From JBOHPP01 sp050731755 (GTDB taxonomy: Bacteria > Methylomirabilota > Methylomirabilia > Rokubacteriales > CSP1-6), in assembly GCA_050731755.1 (NCBI GenBank), contig JBOHPP010000057.1, positions 1-15,944 on the forward strand: DNA of 15,944 bases, read 5' to 3'. The notes beneath the pieces were generated by a model. That model made no database searches. It worked only from the letters and a program-made list of their open reading frames with translations, and was not told where the DNA came from. The position numbers and the translations under genes were made by a program. Numbering within the stretch: position 1 is the first letter of the stretch; the number at the start of each line of letters is the position of its first letter. This document shows positions 1 through 7,614 of the stretch, piece after piece.

Positions 1-952
1 AGGTGATGCGTCGCGGGTCCCGGGCTCGCTCGTAGTAGGAACGGTTCGCGGCGTTGGCGGTCCCGGTCAGCCAGTAGAGCGTGACGTTGGCGAGGAGGAG
101 ATCGCGGGAGAAGTGCCGCTCCACATCCCCCGTGGGATCGGTCCAGGCTCGCCACTTCTCTAGAATCCAGGCGGCCAGCCCCACCGGCGAGTCGTGGAGC
201 CCGTAGGCCAGCGTCTGCGGCCGGGTCTCCTGGATCAGGTTGTAACCGCCCTCCTCCTGCTGCCAGCGGGCCTGAAGCTCCGCAAAGGCCCGCTCCGCCT
301 TGGTGAACGGCTTGACCTCGCGGCCGATGACCGGGGGCGGGAAGCTCGGCATCATGGTGTGGATGGCGATCAGGCGGTCGGGGAAGTCGGCCGCCATCCA
401 GGCCGTGATCACGGCACCGATGTCGTTGCCGTGGGCGCCGAAGCGCGCGTAGCCGAGACCGCTCATCAATCGCGCCCAGAGCGCGGCCACACGGCTCCGC
501 GTCATCCCTCGCCGCGTGGGCCGATCCGAGAACCCGAAGCCGGGCACGGAGGGGACGACCACGTCGAAGGCGTCGGCGGGATCTCCTCCCTGGGCTCGCG
601 GGTCGGCCAGGAGCGGGATCAGCTCGAGCATCTCGACGAACGAGCTCGGCCAGCCATGAGTGATGAGGAGAGGCAGCGGGGCGGGACCCTGGCCGCGCGC
701 GTGGATGAAGTGGATGCCGAGACCGTCGACATCCGCCCGGAAGTGCGGGAGCGCATTCATCGCCCGCTCCTGCCCGCGCCAGTCGAAGCGCGTGCGCCAG
801 TACTCCACGAGCGCCTGCAGGTAGGCGAGGTTCGTGCCGTAGTCCCAGCCGGCGTCCTCGACCTCGTCGGGCCAGCGCGTGCGGGCCAGGCGCCCCTGCA
901 GGTCGTCGAGCGTCGCCTGCGGGACGTCAACGACGAAGGGCTGGATGTCCAT
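1..952 (-). CDS. Epoxide hydrolase family alpha/beta hydrolase, C-terminus cut by window edge
   Basis: The visible 317 residues match the epoxide hydrolase family with its N-terminal EHN domain. Members open epoxides or hydrolyse related substrates in the cytoplasm through an aspartyl-ester intermediate. The N-terminal cap region covers about residues 1-90. The oxyanion-hole motif HGWP is at 99-102, followed by SSFVEMLELIPLLADP. The nucleophile-elbow Asp is D177 in GAHGNDIGA. The family-typical string QTLAYGLHDSPVGLAAWILEKW follows near residue 245. The charge-relay acid and the catalytic His lie beyond the left edge and cannot be checked. The ATG is 6 bases after the upstream ATPase gene's stop, with no clear Shine-Dalgarno, so it is probably translated by coupling as the last visible gene of the peptide-type ABC operon. 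Family assignment is strong. The substrate is unknown, and the protein could act on something other than an epoxide. Confidence 0.9.
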   Translation of the reverse strand, partial: MDIQPFVVDVPQATLDDLQGRLARTRWPDEVEDAGWDYGTNLAYLQALVEYWRTRFDWRGQERAMNALPHFRADVDGLGIHFIHARGQGPAPLPLLITHGWPSSFVEMLELIPLLADPRAQGGDPADAFDVVVPSVPGFGFSDRPTRRGMTRSRVAALWARLMSGLGYARFGAHGNDIGAVITAWMAADFPDRLIAIHTMMPSFPPPVIGREVKPFTKAERAFAELQARWQQEEGGYNLIQETRPQTLAYGLHDSPVGLAAWILEKWRAWTDPTGDVERHFSRDLLLANVTLYWLTGTANAANRSYYERARDPRRIT

Positions 953-958
953 CTGGGT

Positions 959-1927
959 TCAATACAGGTGGCAGGCCACCAGCCGGCCGCTCTCGGGCCG
1001 GTGCGTCGGTTCCTCGGCAGCGCACCGGGGCATGACATACGGACAGCGCGGGTGGAACCGGCAGCCGCTCGGCGGATTGATCGGGCTCGGCACCTCGCCC
1101 AAAAGCACGGCCTCCTTCGGCACGCCGTCCACGTCAACCGGCAAGGCCGCCGCGAAGAGCGCCTGGGTGTACGGGTGCTTGGGCTCGAGGGCGAGGGTCG
1201 CGGCCTCGCCGTGCTCCACGATCTTGCCGAGGTACATCACCGCGATGGCATGGCTCATGTGGGCGACGGCGGCGAGGTCGTGGGCGATGAAGAGATACGA
1301 GACGCCCAGGCGCTTTTGCAGATCGCGGAGGAGGTTCAGGATCTGGGCGCGGATGGAGACGTCGAGCGCCGACACCGGCTCATCGAGCACGATGAGCTTG
1401 GGCGAGAGCGCCAGCGCCCGGGCGATGGCGATCCGCTGCCGCTGGCCGCCGGAGAACTCGTGCGGAAAGAGGTCCACCGAGCGCTCGGGGAGGCCGACCA
1501 GGTCCAGCAGCTCGCTCACCCGGCGGCGTCGCTCCGCCGCGCTCTGCCGCTCGTTGATCACGAGGGGCTCGGCGATGATCGCTCCGACCCGCATCCGCGG
1601 GTCGAGCGAAGCGTACGGGTCCTGGAAAACGGCCTGCACACCGCTGCGGTAGCGGCGCATCCCCTGGCGATCCAGCTTCAGCACGTCCTCGCCCTCGAAG
1701 CTGATCGTGCCGGCGGTCGGCCGCTCGAGACCGAGGATCAGTCTGGAGGTCGTCGTCTTGCCGCAGCCTGACTCGCCGACCAGTCCGAGCGTCGCCCCCG
1801 TCTCGATGGAAAAGGAGAGGCCGTCCACCGCGCGCACCAGGGCGGACCGACCGAACACGCCCCGGCGCACGGGGAAATGCTTCACGAGCCCGACGACCTC
1901 GAGCAGCGGCGGGTCAGGCCGGGACAT
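959..1927 (-). CDS. dppF: Peptide/nickel-type ABC transporter ATP-binding protein (DppF/OppF-like)
   Basis: This 322-residue protein is one of two cytoplasmic ATPases that would power the importer encoded in this operon. Walker A is GESGCGKT at residues 51-58 and the Q-loop glutamine is Q102. The signature is SGGQRQR from 159, Walker B is LIVLDEP with D182 and E183, and the switch histidine is H216. The C-terminal oligopeptide/dipeptide extension contains HPYTQALF near 251-258 and four cysteines, C289, C295, C302 and C319. Equivalent cysteines bind a [4Fe-4S] cluster in characterised DppD-type ATPases. The start codon lies inside the end of dppD (14-base overlap) with no recognisable Shine-Dalgarno, indicating coupled translation. 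The Dpp name is family-level only; the transported solute is not known. Confidence 0.93.
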   Translation of the reverse strand: MSRPDPPLLEVVGLVKHFPVRRGVFGRSALVRAVDGLSFSIETGATLGLVGESGCGKTTTSRLILGLERPTAGTISFEGEDVLKLDRQGMRRYRSGVQAVFQDPYASLDPRMRVGAIIAEPLVINERQSAAERRRRVSELLDLVGLPERSVDLFPHEFSGGQRQRIAIARALALSPKLIVLDEPVSALDVSIRAQILNLLRDLQKRLGVSYLFIAHDLAAVAHMSHAIAVMYLGKIVEHGEAATLALEPKHPYTQALFAAALPVDVDGVPKEAVLLGEVPSPINPPSGCRFHPRCPYVMPRCAAEEPTHRPESGRLVACHLY

Positions 1928-2888
1928 GCAGCCAGCAGCGGGTCGTGTGGCCCTCGGCCACCATCAACTCGGGCGGCGCCTCGACCCGACAGCGGTCCAT
2001 CGCCTGAGGGCAGCGCGGGGCGAAGGCGCATCCCGCCGCCAGGCGCGCGAGGTCCGGCGGCTGGCCTTCGATCGCGGTGAGCCGCTCGACCTTGGCGCCG
2101 AGCCGCGGAATGGAGTCGAGCAGGGCCCGCGTGTAGGGGTGGGCCGGCGTCTTGAAGATCCGGCGCACCGGCCCCGCCTCCACGATCCGCCCCGCGTACA
2201 TGACGGCCACGCCGTCGCACATGCGACTGACGATGCCGAGGTCGTGAGTCACGAAGATCATGGCCAGCCGGTGGCGTTCCTGCAGCTCCTTGAGCAAGCC
2301 CAGGTACTGCGCCTGGATGGTGAGGTCGAGGCTGGTGGTCGGCTCGTCGGCGATCAGCAGGCGTGGTGGCGCGGCGATGGCCATCGCGCCCACCACCCGC
2401 TGGCGCATGCCGCCGGAAAGCTGGTGGGGGAACGCGCGGAGCCGCAGGGCCGGCGACGGGATGCGCACGGAGGCGAGCAGCTCCACCGCGCGCCGGGCGA
2501 GAGCGGACCCGCCGAGCCCGTGGTACATGGCGACGGGCTCGCGCACCTGCATCCCGACGGAGAACACCGGATTCAACGAGCTCATCGGATCCTGAAGGAT
2601 CATGGCGACCTTGCGGCCGCGGATGCGCCCCATCTCCTGCTCGCTCTTGGCCAGGAGATCTTCTCCGTCCAGGAGCACCCGGCCACTCAGGATGCGGGCC
2701 GCCGGCCGCGGGACGAGCCGCACGATGCTGAGACACGTCATGCTCTTGCCCGATCCCGACTCGCCGACCAGCCCCAGCGTCTCGCCCTCACCGACGCTGA
2801 ACGAGACGCCGTCCACCGCCCGGATGGTGCCCCAGCGGGTGACCAGGTGAGTACTGAGGTCGTGAACCTCGACGACAGGAGCAGTCAT
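1914..2888 (-). CDS. dppD: Peptide/nickel-type ABC transporter ATP-binding protein (DppD/OppD-like)
   Basis: This 324-residue protein is the partner ATPase of the DppF-like subunit. Walker A is GESGSGKS at 42-49, the signature is LSGGMRQRV from 157, Walker B is LLIADEP with D181 and E182, and the H-loop is THD near 214-216. The C-terminal extension has HPYTRALLDSIPRL from about 250 and the Cys set C287, C293, C300 and C318 seen in this family. The reading frame stays open far upstream to 3455, but that extension overlaps the oxidoreductase gene and has no family similarity. The ATG at 2888 gives the standard MTAPVVEVHDL start, with GGGAG close upstream and 14 bases after the preceding stop. 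The same subunit order is common in Dpp/Opp loci, except that an enzyme gene precedes this one. Confidence 0.93.
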   Translation of the reverse strand: MTAPVVEVHDLSTHLVTRWGTIRAVDGVSFSVGEGETLGLVGESGSGKSMTCLSIVRLVPRPAARILSGRVLLDGEDLLAKSEQEMGRIRGRKVAMILQDPMSSLNPVFSVGMQVREPVAMYHGLGGSALARRAVELLASVRIPSPALRLRAFPHQLSGGMRQRVVGAMAIAAPPRLLIADEPTTSLDLTIQAQYLGLLKELQERHRLAMIFVTHDLGIVSRMCDGVAVMYAGRIVEAGPVRRIFKTPAHPYTRALLDSIPRLGAKVERLTAIEGQPPDLARLAAGCAFAPRCPQAMDRCRVEAPPELMVAEGHTTRCWLHVPA

Positions 2889-2902
2889 GGCTCCCGTCGA
2901 GC

Positions 2903-4057
2903 TCAGAAGGCGAGGGCGCCCATCGGGCGATCGGCTGACAGGCCGCTCCAGAGATTTCGGCGGAGCTCGAGGCCGAGCGCGAGGCGGGCGAGAACGTCGC
3001 CGACGACCGGGGCGAGGGCGAAGCCGTGGCCGCAGAACCCGGCCGCGACCAGGACGCCCGGAATCCCGGCGACGGACCCGATCAACGGCAGGCCATCGGG
3101 CGAGAACGCCTCGATGCCGGCCCAGCGTTTCACGACCTTCCGCTCGGCGAGCGGCGGATACACGGTGCGAGCGACGTCGAGGCTGGAGCGGACGCTCTCC
3201 TCCAGCACCTCCCAGCGGTTCTCCGCCTCGTCGACGATTCGCGCCGGCCACCCGCCACCGATCAGGTACCCGCCGTTCGCGACCTGCTTCAGGCTCAGAC
3301 CACCGCGCAGCCGGCTCAGGACCGGGACCAGGGTGGGCGGCGCTGGATCGGTCAGCAGCATCTGGAGCGCCCGCGCGGCGAGCGGCAGCTCGACGCCAAT
3401 GCCGGCGAGCAGACGGCGGCTCCAGGCGCCGGCCGCCACGATGGCGACGTCGCACGGCTCCCGCCCGCCGTCAGTGCGGGTGACGGCGACGAGGCCATCG
3501 CCTCCGGTCACCAGCGCGGCGGCGCCGACGCCCTCCTCGATCCGCGCGCCGAGCCGTCGGACCGCCGTCGCGAAGGCGCGCACCGTCGCTTCGGCCTCCG
3601 CCTGGCCGTCAATGGGGCAGTGAATCGCGCCCCGGCACGAGGGCGGGAGACCGGGGGCCAGGCGCTGCGCCGTCCCCGCGTCGACCAGCTCGACGGGCAC
3701 GCCGTCGGCCCGCTGCTCGGCGACCAGCGCCGGCGCGCCGTTCCACTCGTCGTCGTCGAGCGCGACCCGGAGGCCGCCGCCGCGGCGATATCCGGTCCCG
3801 GCCTCGAGCTCACGGTCGAGGTCGGGCCAGCGGCGAAGGCTCTCCAGCGCCATCGCCCGCTCGGCCGGATCGCGGCCCATGACGCGCACGCCGGCCGCAC
3901 TGGCCCCGGAGGCGGCGGCGCCGACGCACGCGCGTTCGAGCACGGTGACCCGCGCACCCGCGTCGGCGCGACGGAGGTGAAATGCCGCGCTCAGCCCGAT
4001 CAGCCCGCCCCCGATGACGACGACGGACCGTGCCTGTCGATCGGGCCGCCGGCTCAC
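2903..4057 (-). CDS. FAD-dependent oxidoreductase, DAO family (glycine/sarcosine/D-amino-acid oxidase-like)
   Basis: This 384-residue protein has the architecture of the DAO flavoprotein family, whose members oxidise amines of amino acids, such as glycine, sarcosine, D-amino acids or opines, to imines. The N-terminal Rossmann motif is VVVIGGGLIGLSAAFHL at residues 12-28, with G16, G18 and G21. It is followed by an acidic ribose-binding residue, E41, at the end of the second strand. A VAAGAWSRRLL motif lies near 207. The C-terminal FAD-contact block runs from R311-W312-A-G through SPDGLPLIG to GFCGHGFALAP near 340-350, typical of sarcosine-oxidase-like members. No membrane segment is seen. The start is GTG, 7 bases after the DppC stop, without a clear Shine-Dalgarno. 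Its place inside the transporter operon suggests it acts on the imported solute, which is an inference. The exact substrate cannot be assigned. Confidence 0.9.
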   Translation of the reverse strand: MSRRPDRQARSVVVIGGGLIGLSAAFHLRRADAGARVTVLERACVGAAASGASAAGVRVMGRDPAERAMALESLRRWPDLDRELEAGTGYRRGGGLRVALDDDEWNGAPALVAEQRADGVPVELVDAGTAQRLAPGLPPSCRGAIHCPIDGQAEAEATVRAFATAVRRLGARIEEGVGAAALVTGGDGLVAVTRTDGGREPCDVAIVAAGAWSRRLLAGIGVELPLAARALQMLLTDPAPPTLVPVLSRLRGGLSLKQVANGGYLIGGGWPARIVDEAENRWEVLEESVRSSLDVARTVYPPLAERKVVKRWAGIEAFSPDGLPLIGSVAGIPGVLVAAGFCGHGFALAPVVGDVLARLALGLELRRNLWSGLSADRPMGALAF

Positions 4058-4064
4058 GTGAAGG

Positions 4065-4961
4065 TCAGAGCTGGCGGAGCTTCGGGTCCAGGGTGTCGCG
4101 CAGCCAGTCCCCGAGCAGGTTGAACGCCAGCACCACGAGCAGGATCGCGAGCCCCGGGAGGAACGAGACCCACCATGCGCTGGTGACGAAGTCGCGTCCC
4201 TCCGCGATCATCGCCCCCCAGGCCGGCGTGGGCGGCGGGATACCGGCGCCCAGGAACGACAGCGACGCCTCGACGATGATCACGTAGCCGATCTGGAGCG
4301 TGACCAGCACCACGAGGGTGTTCAGGGTGTTGGGGACGAGATGACGGGTGATGATGCGCCAGGCCCCCGCCCCGGCGATCCGCGCCTGGGCGATGAAGTC
4401 GAGCTCCATCAGTGTCAGCACCTGGCCGCGGATGACCCGCGCGTAGCGGGCCCAGAGGATGACGGCGATCGCCACCACCACGTTCAGGAAGCTCGGGCCG
4501 ACGGTGACGGCCAGGATGAGCGCCAGCAGGATCACCGGAAAGGACAGCGTCGCGTCGGTCACCCGCATGAGGGCCGCGTCCACGCGCCCACCGTAGTAGC
4601 CGGCCACCAGCCCGACCGCCGCGCCGAACGCGCTGGCCAGCAGCACGGTCAGGACGCCGGCCGCCAGCGACACGCGCGAGCCCCAGATGATGCGCGAGAG
4701 CATGTCGCGACCGAGCCGGTCGGTGCCGAGCGGCTGCGCCCAGCTCCCGCGCTCCTCCCACACCGGCGGCTTGAAGCGGTTGCGGAGCGATTGCTCGTAC
4801 GGGTCGCCCGGGCTCAGGAGCGGGGCCAGCGCCCCGACGAGCACGAAGACGGCGATGATGGCGATCGGAACGACGGGCAGGCCGCGACCGCGCGGCCGCG
4901 CCGCCGGCCGGGCGGCGACGTCGGGCAGGCTGACCGCACCGCTGGCCGGCTCAGCGGTCAT
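4065..4961 (-). CDS. dppC: Peptide/nickel-type ABC transporter permease (DppC-like)
   Basis: This 298-residue inner-membrane permease pairs with the DppB-like subunit to form the channel. A first hydrophobic segment lies at about 29-49. The family-typical extracytoplasmic sequence QPLGTDRLGRDMLSRIIWG is at 76-94. Further membrane segments follow, and the EAA-type ATPase contact loop is around 186-211 (LDFIAQARIAGAGAWRIITR, then HLVPNT). The C-terminal signature LLGDWLRDTLDPKLRQL is at 282-298. The ATG starts 16 bases after the dppB stop and has no clear Shine-Dalgarno. The N-terminus before the first membrane segment is unusually Ala/Arg/Pro-rich but of normal length for the family. Confidence 0.93.
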   Translation of the reverse strand: MTAEPASGAVSLPDVAARPAARPRGRGLPVVPIAIIAVFVLVGALAPLLSPGDPYEQSLRNRFKPPVWEERGSWAQPLGTDRLGRDMLSRIIWGSRVSLAAGVLTVLLASAFGAAVGLVAGYYGGRVDAALMRVTDATLSFPVILLALILAVTVGPSFLNVVVAIAVILWARYARVIRGQVLTLMELDFIAQARIAGAGAWRIITRHLVPNTLNTLVVLVTLQIGYVIIVEASLSFLGAGIPPPTPAWGAMIAEGRDFVTSAWWVSFLPGLAILLVVLAFNLLGDWLRDTLDPKLRQL

Positions 4962-4977
4962 AGGGGTTGCCAGCGCT

Positions 4978-5898
4978 TCACCGCGCGTACCTGATCCGCG
5001 GGTCGATGAAGGCGTAGAGGCAATCCACGCACAGGTTCACGACCGCCACGATGGCCGCAGTGATCAGTACCACCGCCTGGATCACCGGGAAGTCGCGCGA
5101 GCTGATGCCCTCGTAGGCCAGCCGCCCGAGCCCTGGCCAGGCGAACACCGTCTCCACCACGATCGCCGTCGTCACCAGGATCGCGAAGTAGATGCCGGCA
5201 AAGGTGACCACCGGGATGAGAGCGTTCTTGAGGGCGTGGATCCACACCACGCGGAGCTCGACCACGCCCTTGAGGCGGGCCAGCTTGACGTACTCGGAGT
5301 CCAGCACCTCCAGCATGCCCGAGCGCAGCAGCCGCATCATTCCCGCCACCACGAACCAGCCGAGCGTGAAGCCGGGCAGGACGTAGCTGGCCAGGCTGTC
5401 GATGCCTCCGGCGGGCAGCCACTGGAGCCGCCCGGCTACGACCTCCACGAGGATGATGGCGACCCAGAACGTCGGCAACGACTGCCCGAGCACGGCGACG
5501 ACCTGCGCCGCCCGATCGACGGCCGTGCCCTTCTTCACCGCGGCCATCACGCCCAGCGGAAAGGCCAGGGCCAGGGAGACGCCCATGGCGAAGAGGGCGA
5601 GCCGGAGGGAGTTGGGCAGGCGCTCGGCGATCAACTCGTTGACCGGCCGTCGCGCGCGCAGCGACATGCCGAAGTCGCCCGTCACGGCCCGGCCCACGAA
5701 CGAGAGGTACTGCTCGAGGTACGGCCGGTCGAGGCCCAGGTACTGGCGGGCGTTGGCGTAGTCCTCCTCCGTCGCCGACATGGGGAGGATGAGGTGCAGC
5801 GGGTCGCCGGTGGTCCTGGCCAGGATGAAGACCACCACGGTGAGGATGGCCAGGGCCACCAGCGACTGAACGAGCCGGGCGACAACGAACCGAATCAT
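4978..5898 (-). CDS. dppB: Peptide/nickel-type ABC transporter permease (DppB-like)
   Basis: This 306-residue inner-membrane permease has a first membrane segment at about residues 9-27 within the family start MIRFVVARLVQSL. The conserved periplasmic stretch ARQYLGLDRPYLEQYL is at 50-65 and GDFGMSL at 74-80. A LPTFWVAIIL membrane segment is near 141-150. The EAA loop that contacts the ATPases is around 202-230 (EYVKLARLKG, then HALKNALIPVV). The usual C-terminal YAFIDPRIRYAR ends the protein. It follows the binding-protein gene by 24 bases. The ATG has no obvious Shine-Dalgarno. Family assignment is secure, and solute specificity is not determined by this subunit. Confidence 0.94.
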   Translation of the reverse strand: MIRFVVARLVQSLVALAILTVVVFILARTTGDPLHLILPMSATEEDYANARQYLGLDRPYLEQYLSFVGRAVTGDFGMSLRARRPVNELIAERLPNSLRLALFAMGVSLALAFPLGVMAAVKKGTAVDRAAQVVAVLGQSLPTFWVAIILVEVVAGRLQWLPAGGIDSLASYVLPGFTLGWFVVAGMMRLLRSGMLEVLDSEYVKLARLKGVVELRVVWIHALKNALIPVVTFAGIYFAILVTTAIVVETVFAWPGLGRLAYEGISSRDFPVIQAVVLITAAIVAVVNLCVDCLYAFIDPRIRYAR

Positions 5899-5922
5899 GT
5901 TACATCAGGCCGCGAGCTCCGA

Positions 5923-7503
5923 TCACTTCCCGGACGCCAGCTCGTCGATGAAGAGGTCGTACATGACCGTGCCCGGATTCCACTTGCCGAGCCTCTTGGA
6001 CGCGGCATACGGCGTGTGCAGGTAAACGACCGGCACCCCCAAGTGCTCGTTCCGAAGCCGCTGGAAGATGTTCCGCATCAGGGCGTTGATCTTGTCGCGG
6101 TCGGTCTGGCGCATGATCTGGGCGATCATGGCGTCGATCTCGGGGTCGCTCACTGTGTCGGTGGGCTTCGACGGGGTGTAGGCCATCTTCTCCAACAACG
6201 CGTAGGTGCCGATCCAGTCCCGGTTGGCAATGTTGTAGTAGCCGACCGAGCCCGGGACCTTCCGGTCCACCCAGAGCTTACGGAACGCCCCGTAGTCCAC
6301 GGGAACGAGCTTGGTCCTGACACCGATCTTCTCCCAGTACCCGGCCACGGCTTCGGCGAAGGCCTTGCCTTCGGGCAGCCCCGGGAGCTGGAAGGCATAG
6401 GTGTCGAGGTTGAACCCGCCGCCCCAGCCCGCGTCGGCCAGGAGCTTCTTCGCCCGCGCCGGATCGAATGGATACATCGCGTCCGGCGGCACCTTGAAGC
6501 CCACGTCCCGGAACGACCAGGACAGGCCGAACTGGATGGCCGCCGGATCGGCCGCGCCGGCGAAGATAGACTGAGCGATCTCCGCGCGGTCAATGGCCAG
6601 GTTGAGCGCCTCGCGCACCCGCTTGTCCTTCATTGGCTGGTTTTCCCAGGGGAGGACCCACCACATGTGCAGGATGGCCTCGTCCTTGCGGAAGTGGATG
6701 GGGAAGCCTTCCTTCTCCAGCTCCTTGACGCGCTCGCGGCTCACGTCGGCCACATCGACCTCACCTCGACGCAGGAGCGCGATCCGCGTCGTCTCCTCGG
6801 GCACCAGCTTGAAGGTGATCGTCCGGTACTTCGGCGCGCCGAGACGCCAGTGGCTGTCCATCGCGGCAAGCTTGATGTGAGAGCCCGTCACCTGCTCCAC
6901 GAACCGATACGGTCCGCTTCCCACCGGCTTGCGGGCGAAGACGTCGTCGCCGTTGGCCTCGATGTACTTCTTGGGAAGGATCATCCCCTCGGTGGAGAGC
7001 ACCCGCGAGAGGTAGGTCGGAATGATCAGGGTCGGGTCCTTGGTGACGATCACCACGCGGTCCGGAGCCGGCGTCTCGATGTCCTGGATGAGGGTGCGGA
7101 GCGGGCCGGCGTAACCCGTGGTGGAGCGCTTGCCGGTGGCCCGCTGGAGGCTGAACTTCACGTCCTCCGACGTCACCTCTTCGCCGGTGTGGAACTTCAC
7201 GCCCTTGCGGAGGTGGAAGGTCCAGCGCTTGTAGTCCGGCGAGTGCTCCCACCGTGTGGCCAGACCGCCCTGGGGCGACGGTTGCCCCTCCGGCGTCGTC
7301 CCCACGAGGTAGTCGAATATCAGCGAGAGGTAGTACTTGACGATGTGCCCACCGAGCACGGGGTCGAGCACCTCGGTGGAGAAGCTCGACAGGGCGATGG
7401 TCAGCTCGGACTTGGCCTGTGCCTGGGCGGGGCCCGCCCCAGCCAGGCTCACGAGGGCCAGCGACACTACCGACACCACGACGATCCGGCTCGTGCGCTT
7501 CAT
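5923..7503 (-). CDS. ABC transporter substrate-binding protein, family 5 (peptide/nickel/opine type)
   Basis: This is the exported solute receptor of the Dpp-type importer, 526 residues in the predicted form. A signal peptide is visible: basic MKRTSR, a hydrophobic stretch to about residue 23, then PAQAQA with likely signal peptidase I cleavage after residue 28 or 30. There is no lipobox. The mature part carries family-5 hallmarks, including RWTFHLRKGVKFHTGEEVTSEDVKFSL and VREALNLAIDR. The frame is open to 7593, but the ATG at 7503 is preferred because the signal peptide starts there and GGAGGA sits 7 bases upstream. It is the first gene of its operon, with a candidate promoter at 7565-7593. 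Family-5 proteins bind peptides, nickel chelates, opines, sugars and other amines, so the nearby amine oxidase makes an amino-acid-derived ligand plausible but unproven. Confidence 0.93.
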   Translation of the reverse strand: MKRTSRIVVVSVVSLALVSLAGAGPAQAQAKSELTIALSSFSTEVLDPVLGGHIVKYYLSLIFDYLVGTTPEGQPSPQGGLATRWEHSPDYKRWTFHLRKGVKFHTGEEVTSEDVKFSLQRATGKRSTTGYAGPLRTLIQDIETPAPDRVVIVTKDPTLIIPTYLSRVLSTEGMILPKKYIEANGDDVFARKPVGSGPYRFVEQVTGSHIKLAAMDSHWRLGAPKYRTITFKLVPEETTRIALLRRGEVDVADVSRERVKELEKEGFPIHFRKDEAILHMWWVLPWENQPMKDKRVREALNLAIDRAEIAQSIFAGAADPAAIQFGLSWSFRDVGFKVPPDAMYPFDPARAKKLLADAGWGGGFNLDTYAFQLPGLPEGKAFAEAVAGYWEKIGVRTKLVPVDYGAFRKLWVDRKVPGSVGYYNIANRDWIGTYALLEKMAYTPSKPTDTVSDPEIDAMIAQIMRQTDRDKINALMRNIFQRLRNEHLGVPVVYLHTPYAASKRLGKWNPGTVMYDLFIDELASGK

Positions 7504-7533
7504 GGGTCGCTCCTCCGTTCGGCCATCGGGATG

Positions 7534-7550
7534 GGGGCACGGCCTGCCCC
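7534..7550 (-). other. Small hairpin in the 5' leader of the binding-protein gene
   Basis: A perfect 6-bp inverted repeat, GGGGCA and TGCCCC with a 5-base loop, lies between the candidate promoter and the Shine-Dalgarno of the family-5 binding-protein gene. No U-tract follows, so it is not a typical intrinsic terminator. In such GC-rich DNA it may be chance. Confidence 0.35.
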
Positions 7551-7564
7551 GGACGCCGGCCCCG

Positions 7565-7593
7565 ACCCTACCGCGAGACCCCGCAGACGGCAA
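7565..7593 (-). promoter_or_regulatory. Candidate sigma-70-type promoter of the Dpp-like operon
   Basis: On the minus strand, TTGCCG (7593-7588) is followed after 17 bases by TAGGGT (7570-7565). Spacing is optimal but the -10 element is weak. It lies in the 111-base gap between the toxin stop and the binding-protein start, where a promoter for the second operon is expected. Read-through from the toxin-antitoxin genes is the alternative. Confidence 0.35.
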
Positions 7594-7614
7594 GCCTCGC
7601 TGTGCACCCCTCCG

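Noticed and set aside
194..1771. Plus-strand frame of 525 codons opposite the epoxide hydrolase and dppF
   Set aside because: It has no domain and low-complexity charged composition, and it mirrors the codon periodicity of the genes on the other strand.
2889..3455. Upstream extension of the dppD frame by 189 residues
   Set aside because: It overlaps the oxidoreductase gene on the same strand in another frame and lacks any similarity to ABC ATPases. The normal ATPase start is at 2888.
1707..3623. Plus-strand frame of 638 codons opposite dppD and the oxidoreductase
   Set aside because: Same reasoning: Arg/Pro/Ser-rich sequence with no family features, fully covered by real minus-strand genes.
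7504..7593. N-terminal extension of the family-5 binding protein by 30 residues
   Set aside because: It would bury the signal peptide behind an Arg/Gly/Pro-rich leader. The internal ATG has an ideal Shine-Dalgarno.
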